Below the pieces are notes generated by a model. The model saw nothing but the letters and a program-made list of their open reading frames with translations, made no database searches and was not told the origin of the DNA. From contig JAJRYW010000636.1 in the NCBI GenBank assembly GCA_024275555.1, positions 1-10,417 of the forward strand: a DNA stretch of 10,417 bases. Direction: 5' to 3'. A program made the position numbers and the translations under genes. Position 1 is the stretch's first letter, and each line of letters begins with the position of its first letter. Positions 1 through 5,408 of this stretch are shown piece after piece. Source of the DNA: Calditrichota bacterium. Its GTDB lineage: Bacteria; Calditrichota; Calditrichia; RBG-13-44-9; J075.

Positions 1-33
1 CAACTCGAATACTCCGTGTCAGTAGCTATTATT

Positions 34-56
34 CTGAGAAATGCTCAGCGTCTCAG
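34..56. repeat. Short inverted repeat in the leader region
   Basis: CTGAGA (34-39) and TCTCAG (51-56) are perfectly complementary with an 11-nt loop. No T-run follows on either strand, so a terminator call is not supported. It could be the end of a gene lying outside the window. I see no convincing gene in 1-133. Confidence 0.25.
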
Positions 57-133
57 ACAAACTCCCACCGTTTTTGTACTCCTTCGCAATCACTGATAAA
101 CTTGCCTTAAGATTGTCTTTTCCAAAAAAAGAG

Positions 134-161
134 TTGCACTGACGCATCTTTTGCCTATATT
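134..161 (+). promoter_or_regulatory. Candidate promoter of the cytochrome/TetR/cupin operon
   Basis: TTGCAC (134-139) and TATATT (156-161) are separated by 16 bp and resemble sigma-70 -35 and -10 boxes. The -10 box runs directly into the palindromic operator at 161-182, so a bound repressor would cover the transcription start. The 5' leader before the ATG at 223 would be about 55 nt. The call rests on box similarity and position only. Confidence 0.5.
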
Positions 162-182
162 TAGTTAGTGATCGATAACTAA
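161..182. promoter_or_regulatory. Probable TetR operator, site 1
   Basis: A 22-bp palindrome of the form TTAGTTA-N8-TAACTAA with GATC at its centre; 9 of 11 base pairs are self-complementary. It sits between a good -10 box and the ribosome site of the operon that encodes the TetR protein, the usual place for an autorepression site. The segment 166-188 recurs with one mismatch at 2856-2878 in front of the RND operon. Binding by this TetR protein is inferred from location and symmetry. Confidence 0.75.
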
Positions 183-222
183 TATAGATGGAAAATAGAT
201 TGCAAAAAATGCAGGAGGACAA

Positions 223-765
223 ATGAATTTTTACCGAATACTGGCCATTCTCTTGGCAGCCGGCTTGCTGTTCAGCAATTGCAACCGGAACAAATCCGAG
301 GAAGACCCGCATCATTCCGCGGCGGAAACAAGCGACCTCACCCACAGCCCGGCCGGTCAGTCGCCGGAAATCTCTGCCCCGCAGAAGCTGAAATTACCGG
401 AGCACCTGCTTACCGTGCTGCGCAAGGAGATGCAGCTAATTGAGGCGGGGATGGGAGAATTGCTGGCCCACCTGGCCCGGGGCAATGCTGAGGAAGCGCA
501 GAAAACCGCCGAAAAAATTCAGCACAGTTTTATTCTTAAACAAAGCCTTAGCAAGGCAGAATTAAAGCAACTGGTCAGTCTCCTGCCGAAAGAGTTCATT
601 CAGATGGACCGCACTTTCCACGGCAACGCCGGCAAAGTAGCCGAGGCAGTCCGGCAGGGAGATTTTAACGGCGCAGCCGTACTTTACAGCGACATGGCCC
701 AATCCTGTGTCCGCTGCCACACTCAATTTGCAGCGGAGCGCTTTCCGGCGCTGGTGAAAAAATGA
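223..765 (+). CDS. Cytochrome c'-like haem lipoprotein
   Basis: A 180-residue predicted lipoprotein with one c-type haem site. The start is supported by a strong GGAGG at 214-218. Residues 1-20 form a short signal peptide (hydrophobic LAILLAAGLLF) ending in Cys20, which would be lipidated; Asn at -1 and Phe at -3 are non-standard for a lipobox. Residues 21-60 are a polar linker. Residues about 60-180 are helix-rich and carry a single CVRCH motif (Cys162, Cys165, His166) only 14 residues from the C-terminus. That is the arrangement of cytochrome c' (four-helix bundle, haem near the C-terminus), a family that binds NO and other small ligands or transfers electrons. It is the first gene of an operon with a TetR repressor and a cupin and shares an operator with an RND pump. 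The family is likely; the ligand and function are unknown. Confidence 0.75.
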   Translation: MNFYRILAILLAAGLLFSNCNRNKSEEDPHHSAAETSDLTHSPAGQSPEISAPQKLKLPEHLLTVLRKEMQLIEAGMGELLAHLARGNAEEAQKTAEKIQHSFILKQSLSKAELKQLVSLLPKEFIQMDRTFHGNAGKVAEAVRQGDFNGAAVLYSDMAQSCVRCHTQFAAERFPALVKK

Positions 766-781
766 GAGACGGAAAAACTTT

Positions 782-1366
782 ATGAGCCGACTCAGAACCG
801 AGGAACGACAGACTCAAATCATTGACGAGGCAATTAAGATTATCCACGAACAGGGGTATTCGTCCCTGGCGATCCGGGAATTGGCCAAACGGGTAGGGAT
901 TAGCGAACCGGCCATCTACCGCCATTTTACCAACAAAGAAGAAATCATTGCCGGAATTTTGGACCGGGTGCTGAATATGAACAACATGCTCCGCCCAAAC
1001 CTGAGTACTCTTTCCTCGCCCCGGGAAAAAATCCGGCGATTTATCCTGTTCCACTTTGAATTCTTAAGCAAAAACCGGGAAATCACCTCGGTGATTTTTT
1101 CGGAAAACATCTTTGAGTCCAAATCGGTTTTAAAGGCCAAGCTGCACACCATCCTGACCTCCCGGCGCCAGATGCTGAAGACATTGCTTGAGGAAGCCCG
1201 GCTGGCCGGCGACGTGGTCGACGCCGACGAAGATGATCTGGCCGTGCTGATCCTGGGCAATATCCGCTTAATTATTATGCAATGGCGGCTGGCCGATTTT
1301 AATTTCGACTTAAAAAAGCGGGGCGACCGGATGCTGGCGACCCTGGAAAAACTCATATTCACTTAA
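782..1366 (+). CDS. TetR/AcrR-family transcriptional repressor
   Basis: A 194-residue one-component regulator of normal family length. Residues 9-53 match the TetR N-terminal domain: helix 1 around TQIIDEAIKIIHEQG, the helix-turn-helix at about 29-49 (LAIRELAKRVGISEPAIYRHF), then NKEEII. Residues 54-194 are the helical ligand and dimer domain, which does not reveal the inducer. The ribosome site is weak and the start lies 16 nt after the cytochrome stop, so translation probably follows from the upstream gene. The only palindromic sequence of suitable size near it is the operator at 161-182, and a near copy precedes the RND operon at 2851. I infer autorepression and control of the efflux genes, as in AcrR/TtgR-type circuits. 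TetR-family membership is secure; targets are inferred. Confidence 0.93.
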   Translation: MSRLRTEERQTQIIDEAIKIIHEQGYSSLAIRELAKRVGISEPAIYRHFTNKEEIIAGILDRVLNMNNMLRPNLSTLSSPREKIRRFILFHFEFLSKNREITSVIFSENIFESKSVLKAKLHTILTSRRQMLKTLLEEARLAGDVVDADEDDLAVLILGNIRLIIMQWRLADFNFDLKKRGDRMLATLEKLIFT

Positions 1367-1379
1367 TGGAGTTCCATTC

Positions 1380-1709
1380 ATGTCTAAAAGCATAGTTTCT
1401 CAAGTCATAAATCTCAAAGAAAGCGTGGACTACCAGGCCGGTTCGGTGGTCAGCAAAACCCTGATCGGCAAGAAATCCGGCACGGCGACCCTGTTTGCTT
1501 TTGACGCCGGCCAGGGGCTCAGCGAGCATACCGCCCCCTACGACGCCCTGGTTCATATCGTGGACGGCGAAGCGGAAATTACCATCTCCGGCGTCTCATA
1601 CACGGTAAAAGAAGGAGAAATCATCATCATGCCGGCCAACGAGCCGCACGCGTTAACAGCGCAAAAAGCCTTCAAGATGATGTTGGTAATGATCAAGTCA
1701 CAGGACTAA
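1380..1709 (+). CDS. Small single-domain cupin protein
   Basis: A 109-residue cytoplasmic beta-barrel protein. The start has GGAG at 1368-1371 with 8 nt spacing, and the gene begins 13 nt after the TetR stop, so it is probably the third gene of that operon. Cupin motif 1 is at about 44-64 (His50, Asp55, then VDGEAEITI), and motif 2 at about 79-92 (GEIIIMPANEPHAL, His90). The second His of the usual HxH pair is replaced by Ala52 and the usual Glu by Asp55, so a metal site, if present, is reduced. The EHTAPYDALV signature is typical of a group of small cupins of unknown substrate; I recall such genes near stress and nitrosative-response genes, but only weakly. The fold is confident, the role unknown. 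Confidence 0.88.
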   Translation: MSKSIVSQVINLKESVDYQAGSVVSKTLIGKKSGTATLFAFDAGQGLSEHTAPYDALVHIVDGEAEITISGVSYTVKEGEIIIMPANEPHALTAQKAFKMMLVMIKSQD

Positions 1710-1731
1710 TTTAATTATTCAGGTCCTTTTC

Positions 1732-1791
1732 GACAGGATGTACAGGATAAACAGGATATTTCTTAATCATGTCCATCCTGTGCATCCTGTC
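1732..1791. repeat. GACAGGAT-type inverted repeat in the spacer
   Basis: Left arm 1732-1748 and right arm 1775-1791 are complementary at 16 of 17 positions, the remaining pair being a G-U in RNA. The left side also holds three 9-bp steps of ACAGGAT plus two variable bases (1733-1759). Elements built from ACAGGAT/ATCCTGT units are common intergenic repeats in many environmental genomes. There is no T-run after the right arm, so termination is uncertain, though it follows the cupin stop by only 22 bp. Confidence 0.7.
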
Positions 1792-1822
1792 AGAAGCATA
1801 ACTGAATGAGCATAATTTATCG

Positions 1823-2011
1823 ATGAAGCGCAAAGTAACCGGATTTCACCGCGACCGGCTGGGCGACTGGGTTGCCGAACTGGAGTGACGGCACACCCGG
1901 CATCTCCGCCACAACCCGCCCTGGATGAACCGTTCCCGGCGGGAAAGCGAGACCCGCCGGAACGCTTTCATCGGCGCAGAACCGGATTGCAAAACCTGCA
2001 AGGAAATTGCC
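1823..2011 (+). pseudogene. DUF3565-like gene interrupted by an in-frame TGA
   Basis: Reading from the ATG at 1823 gives the start of a DUF3565-type protein (MKRKVTGFHRD, then GDWVAELE), a TGA at 1886-1888, and, in the same frame, RHTRHLRHNPPWMNR and later NAFIGAEPDCKTC. As I know the family, it reads ELECGH..H.RH.PPW..RPW with a C-terminal CxxC, so the TGA replaces the conserved Cys (residue 22). Other expected residues are also changed: Gly to Arg after the stop, and the PW after NR to Ser-Arg (residues 38-39), which points to decay by substitution without frame loss. The CxxC (residues 56 and 59) is kept. No good ribosome site precedes the ATG. Recoding of UGA as selenocysteine is the alternative; I found no convincing SECIS hairpin just after it. 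The family match is from memory. Confidence 0.62.
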
Positions 2012-2206
2012 ATGAACCGCAGCCCCTCCAACGATAAAAAACGGCGTATTGCCGAAGCAGTCAAAGCCGCCTGCCTGAAAGCAGCGATAGAAGCCTATCA
2101 GCACGCCCTGGTGAGCGGACTCTGCCGGGAAGGCGCCTGGGACCTGGCCGTGGATGCGATGAAATCGCTGGATGTGGAGGAAGTGCTTGCGCAGCTTCCC
2201 GATTAA
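2012..2206 (+). CDS. Small helical protein of unknown function (64 aa)
   Basis: The ATG at 2012 is preceded by AAGGAA (2000-2005) at 6 nt, which favours this start over the ATG at 1925, which lies inside the DUF3565-like stretch. The product is 64 residues, charged at the N-terminus and then predicted helical (AEAVKAACLKAAIEAYQHAL, then GLCREGAWDLAVDAMKSLD). It resembles a set of 60-70-residue proteins often labelled 'acetyltransferase' by automatic annotation although far too short for one; I would not assign that activity. Its frame is continuous with the interrupted DUF3565-like gene upstream, so a former fusion or coupled pair is possible. Confidence 0.55.
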   Translation: MNRSPSNDKKRRIAEAVKAACLKAAIEAYQHALVSGLCREGAWDLAVDAMKSLDVEEVLAQLPD

Positions 2207-2234
2207 GATTGCCGCAATATAATAATCCGGATAT

Positions 2235-2277
2235 GGTGCAGCCGTTTATTCAGTACACTTCGATCTTCCGCTGCACC
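2235..2277. repeat. Inverted repeat upstream of the DinB gene
   Basis: GGTGCAGC (2235-2242) and GCTGCACC (2270-2277) are perfect 8-bp complements separated by 27 nt. CCGG lies at matching distance outside both arms (2228-2231 and 2281-2284). It falls between the stop at 2206 and the ribosome site at 2293, so it could be a weak terminator, an attenuator or a protein site. There is no T-run. Confidence 0.35.
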
Positions 2278-2292
2278 GGCGCCGGCCAATTA

Positions 2293-2308
2293 AAGGAGAG
2301 GATACGTG
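2293..2308 (+). promoter_or_regulatory. Ribosome site defining the GTG start of the DinB gene
   Basis: AAGGAGAG at 2293-2300 lies 5 nt before GTG at 2306-2308. No in-frame ATG has a comparable site, and the DinB N-terminal helix begins right after this GTG, so GTG is taken as the start. Confidence 0.75.
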
Positions 2309-2776
2309 CCATACGTTTTCGACTTACACCAACAAACCCGTAAAAATATTTTGGAGCTGATTGCCGGTATGCCGGAAGAGAAACTCCTGCAGATTCCCCC
2401 CGGCTTTCACAACAATCTACTCTGGAATGCCGGGCATGTGATTGTAGTTCAGCAGTTACTGTGCTATCGCGCCGCCGGAGCGCCGCCGCTGGTTTCCGAG
2501 GAATTCATCAAAAATTTCCGGAAAGACTCCAGCCCGGCGGATTGGTCTGCCGTACCCGATGTTCAATCGATAAAAACAGAACTGATCCAAACCGCGGAAA
2601 CATTTTACCGGGACTTTAAAAAGGGCCTGTTTCTGTATCGCCAGCAATACCCGGTAAAGCTGAAAATGGTCTACGGCGTCCAAATCGCCGCGCATGAGGA
2701 AGCCGTTTTGTTCAACAATGTCCACGAGGCCATGCACCTGGGGATTATGACGGAACTGAAAAAATTGGTCTCATGA
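2306..2776 (+). CDS. DinB-fold (DinB_2-like) putative metalloenzyme
   Basis: A 156-residue cytoplasmic four-helix protein, typical length for the DinB/YfiT group. Three His residues stand where the family's metal triad is expected: His44 in the motif NAGHVIVVQQ, and His140 plus His144 in NVHEAMHLG near the C-terminus. Helix 1 begins with FDLHQQTRKNILELI and is followed by the usual PEEKL turn. Family members bind a divalent metal and several act as thiol-dependent transferases (bacillithiol or mycothiol), but most are uncharacterised, and nothing here shows the substrate. It begins 99 bp after the preceding gene and ends 119 bp before the RND operon, so it is probably transcribed separately from the pump. 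Fold assignment is good; no function is claimed. Confidence 0.85.
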   Translation: MPYVFDLHQQTRKNILELIAGMPEEKLLQIPPGFHNNLLWNAGHVIVVQQLLCYRAAGAPPLVSEEFIKNFRKDSSPADWSAVPDVQSIKTELIQTAETFYRDFKKGLFLYRQQYPVKLKMVYGVQIAAHEEAVLFNNVHEAMHLGIMTELKKLVS

Positions 2777-2820
2777 CCAAAAACAACCCGCTGATGTAAT
2801 CATCAATTATCTGAAAATTG

Positions 2821-2851
2821 TTGTAACAAAAAACAATTTGCTCAGTCTAAT
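2821..2851 (+). promoter_or_regulatory. Possible promoter of the RND operon
   Basis: TCTAAT (2846-2851) lies at the same distance from the shared operator core as the -10 box of the first operon does. TTGTAA (2821-2826) is a possible -35 box but the 19-bp spacing is long. Support comes mainly from the matching position relative to the operator copy. Confidence 0.35.
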
Positions 2852-2872
2852 ATGCTAGTGATCGTTAACTAA
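2851..2872. promoter_or_regulatory. Probable TetR operator, site 2 (RND operon)
   Basis: The segment 2856-2878 (TAGTGATCG, one variable base, then TAACTAATATAGA) matches 166-188 at 22 of 23 positions. The right half TAACTAA and the central GATC are kept, while the left half is degraded, so symmetry falls to 6 of 11 pairs. It lies 18 bp upstream of the TolC start codon. Its presence only before the regulator operon and the pump operon in this window argues for common control by the TetR protein. Confidence 0.7.
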
Positions 2873-2895
2873 TATAGAAAACAGAAAGGAAAGCC

Positions 2896-4254
2896 GTGAA
2901 GCAAACCAAATTCAATTTTCCTCCCATGATGAGAAGAATCGCGATTTTCATTTTTATCGCCGGGTTCCTCCCCCTGCTTGCCCGGGGAGAGGCGGAGTCG
3001 ATCAGCCTGTCGCAGGCTTTGGAAACGGCGCTGGGGGAGAATCCCTCAATAAAGGCGTCAACCCACCAACGGGAAGCGGCCCGGGCGCGGGTATGGGAAG
3101 CTAAAAGCGGCTTTCTTCCGCAGCTTTCCGTGACGGGCGGTTACAGCAAGTACCAGGAGCCCAACATTATCATACCGATTCACCAGATCGGCGTCTTTCC
3201 CCCGCTGGATGATCAAATTTATGAAACCAGTGTGCAAATGCGAATGCCCCTGTTTACCGGCGGGCGGGTTTCTGCCAACGCCCGGGCAGCCAAGGCATCC
3301 CTGCATGAATCCGCCGCACAGGAGGAACTGGTCCGGTTAGCGTTGCTGGAAGGCGTCGGCCAGGTCTTTATCCAGGCCCGGCAGTTGGAAGACAACCGCC
3401 AACTGGTCGCTGCACGAATTCAATCCCTGGAGAGGCGTTACCGGGAAATGTCGCTTTTGCTGAAGGAAGGACGAATTTCTCCGGCGGATTTGGCGCTGGT
3501 GAACGCTTCTATCGAATCCTCCCGCTCGGACAGCATCGATATCGAAAGCAAAAAAATGGAATTAGCCTTTCGGCTGAGCCAGTTGCTGGGCGTGGAGCAT
3601 CCGGTTTATCCGGCCCCGGAAAAGAGGGCCGCCGGCAGCCCTGCGGAAGAGCAAAGCTCGCTGTCGGTTTCGGATACCATCGTCATCACCAGCCCTCTTG
3701 TTTTAAAAGCGCAGGCGCAATTTCAACGGGCAAAGGCGGGTAAGAAAGCCGCCAACAGCGCGTTTTTCCCGGAGATCAGCGCATTTGCTGTCTACAACTA
3801 CCGTTCCGGGGCGGACCTGGACCTGATCGGAGAATGGGTTGCCGGGGTTACTATTCGCATTCCCCTGTTTGAAGGGGGACGCCGCCTGGCCGGCAAAAGA
3901 GCTGCCCGGGCCTCGTTGCAGGCTGCGGAAGCGAGCGTTAAATCGGCTCGGCAGGAACAAAGTACTCGATTACGCATCGCAGCATCCCAATGGCAATCGG
4001 CCCGCAACCGCAGGGAGTACCTCAACCGGGCAGTCCAAAGCAAGGCTACCTCCGTTGCCGCCCAGCAGGAAATGTACAAAGCCGGGCGTATCTCTCTCAG
4101 CGAGGTGCTGGTGCAGGAAACCGAGTTGCTTCAATTGCAAATTCAGGAACGAGCCCTGAGTTATACGGAAATACTGGCGATATTGAACTACTACGCTGTT
4201 GCCGGAACCTTAACCCCTTCTAAAGTGCAAGAGATTGTAAGGAGCATACCATGA
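2896..4254 (+). CDS. TolC-family outer-membrane efflux channel
   Basis: A 452-residue outer-membrane factor, near the usual family length. The GTG at 2896 has a GAAAGGA-type ribosome site; an ATG at 2926 (the MMRRIAIFIF region) is a possible alternative start giving the same mature protein. A Sec signal peptide covers roughly residues 12-32, with no lipobox Cys, unlike OprM-type lipoproteins. Two internal repeats typical of the family are visible: SLSQALETALGENPSIKAS at about 38-56, followed by GFLPQLSVTGGYSKY, and VLKAQAQFQRAKAGKKAANSAFFPEIS in the second half. PLFTGGR and PLFEGGRR mark equivalent ends of the membrane beta-strand segments. It forms the trimeric exit duct for the adaptor and pump encoded next, to which it is joined by an ATGA overlap. 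Substrate is not shown by sequence. Confidence 0.93.
   Translation: MKQTKFNFPPMMRRIAIFIFIAGFLPLLARGEAESISLSQALETALGENPSIKASTHQREAARARVWEAKSGFLPQLSVTGGYSKYQEPNIIIPIHQIGVFPPLDDQIYETSVQMRMPLFTGGRVSANARAAKASLHESAAQEELVRLALLEGVGQVFIQARQLEDNRQLVAARIQSLERRYREMSLLLKEGRISPADLALVNASIESSRSDSIDIESKKMELAFRLSQLLGVEHPVYPAPEKRAAGSPAEEQSSLSVSDTIVITSPLVLKAQAQFQRAKAGKKAANSAFFPEISAFAVYNYRSGADLDLIGEWVAGVTIRIPLFEGGRRLAGKRAARASLQAAEASVKSARQEQSTRLRIAASQWQSARNRREYLNRAVQSKATSVAAQQEMYKAGRISLSEVLVQETELLQLQIQERALSYTEILAILNYYAVAGTLTPSKVQEIVRSIP
4239..4254 (+). promoter_or_regulatory. Ribosome site and ATGA overlap at the adaptor start
   Basis: AAGGAG (4239-4244) lies 6 nt before ATG 4251. The ATGA overlaps the TolC stop codon, indicating translational coupling. 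This fixes the adaptor start here even though it leaves an unusually long segment before the signal sequence. Confidence 0.8.
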
Positions 4255-5408
4255 ACACAAATTTAAAAAACAGGCTTATCGCCGATCCTCAAAACAGCCC
4301 AACCGGGAGAGGGCGAAAACGGCAATTCTCCCGGTTCACGTTATCGTCCATTTTCCTTTTCAACAAGTTGCCCCGTCTCCCGCTGTTGGCTGCGATTGCC
4401 GCACTGCTTATCCTCTGGGGATGCGGTGGGAACAAAAGCGATCGGCATGAGACGCCCCCGGTAGCGACCCGGGTCACTAAACCGGTTATCTCGGACATGG
4501 AGAACCAACTTACTTATATGGGTACGGTACAATCGCAGCAGGAAGTACGGGTGATTGCCCAGGTGCAGGGAACCGTGATCAGCCTGCCGGTGAAGGAAGG
4601 GGAACCGATTGGCAAGGGAGAGGTGGCAGCCCGGATGGATGCGCCGGAGTTGCGCGCCGCGGTGGAGCGGCTGCGCGCCGACGCCGAGTACTGGCAGCAT
4701 CGCTATGAATCCGATCAACGGCTTGTGGCAGCAGAAGCGATTCCGAAGGAACAGATGGAAATAAGCAAACGCGCCTACCTGGGGGCCCGCGCCGGATTGC
4801 AGGAAGCCGAATCCCGCCTGGCTAAAACGGTCGAAAAATCTCCGGTGAACGGAGTAGTTCTAAAATGGTACCTGGAGCCCGGCCAGAGTGTTATGCCGGG
4901 GCAGCCGCTCATCCTGCTGGGGGAAAAACAACTGGAAGTTCACGCCGAAGTGGTGGAAGAAGATTTGCACCGCGGAGTGGTTACCGGGATCAAGGCAAAC
5001 ATTGAAGACGGTTGGGGAAACCGGTTCGAGACCACCGTGTCCGAGGTCTCCCCGGCTGCCAGCGGCGCTGCCCGCACCTTTCTGGTCAAGCTGCCCGTAC
5101 CGGAAAACCATGCTGCCGGGATGCGCAAAGGCGCTTCGGTGCGGGTAAAATTCATCCTGAAATCCAGCCGGGAGGCGGTTACATTGCCGATTGACGCAAT
5201 TGCCGACCGTTATGGAAATCCGCATATTTTTCTCATCCGGGATCAGCAAGCCTTTCGGCAACCGGTGCAGTTAGGGATCGAAAAAAACGGATGGATTGAA
5301 ACCGCTTTCCCCTGGAACGGGAGTGATCTGGTGGCTGTCTCAAACCTGAACAGCCTGAGCGACAGCACCGCGGTCTTCCCGGTATTGGTAGAGGAGGCCC
5401 GGCCATGA
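4251..5408 (+). CDS. RND efflux periplasmic adaptor, predicted lipoprotein
   Basis: A 385-residue membrane-fusion protein linking the inner-membrane pump to the outer-membrane channel. The hydrophobic signal stretch is at about 43-57 (LPLLAAIAALLILWG) and ends in lipobox Cys58 (LWGC), so the mature protein should be lipid-anchored as in AcrA. Then come the first lipoyl half-motif (VRVIAQVQGTVISLPVKEGE, about 98-117), a short helical hairpin (about 124-180), the second lipoyl half (KSPVNGVVLKWYLEPGQSV, about 185-205), and beta-barrel and membrane-proximal domains up to about 350. The segment before the signal sequence is unusually long (about 40 residues, Arg/Lys-rich), but there is no internal ATG before the hydrophobic stretch and the ribosome site supports 4251. 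It overlaps the TolC stop and the permease start by 4 bp each. Confidence 0.93.
   Translation: MNTNLKNRLIADPQNSPTGRGRKRQFSRFTLSSIFLFNKLPRLPLLAAIAALLILWGCGGNKSDRHETPPVATRVTKPVISDMENQLTYMGTVQSQQEVRVIAQVQGTVISLPVKEGEPIGKGEVAARMDAPELRAAVERLRADAEYWQHRYESDQRLVAAEAIPKEQMEISKRAYLGARAGLQEAESRLAKTVEKSPVNGVVLKWYLEPGQSVMPGQPLILLGEKQLEVHAEVVEEDLHRGVVTGIKANIEDGWGNRFETTVSEVSPAASGAARTFLVKLPVPENHAAGMRKGASVRVKFILKSSREAVTLPIDAIADRYGNPHIFLIRDQQAFRQPVQLGIEKNGWIETAFPWNGSDLVAVSNLNSLSDSTAVFPVLVEEARP

Noticed and set aside
19..345. Minus-strand open frame of 108 residues crossing the operator and the start of the cytochrome gene
   Set aside because: It overlaps the promoter, operator and first 40 codons of a well-supported gene, shows no domain, and neither its first ATG nor the internal ATG near 145 has a convincing ribosome site.
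1702..1730. Terminator after the cupin gene (AGGAC / GTCCT followed by TTTT)
   Set aside because: Only 5 bp of stem with a 16-nt AT-rich loop and a short T-run; too weak to list as a feature.
1889..1945. SECIS element after the UGA at 1886
   Set aside because: Manual folding gave only 3-bp stems within 30 nt, and a 5-bp stem at 1933-1945 that is too distant and has a GGC loop.
1925..2206. A 93-residue gene starting at ATG 1925
   Set aside because: Its first 29 residues are the middle and end of the DUF3565-like sequence (the Met lies within PPWMNR), and a proper ribosome site exists for ATG 2012 instead.
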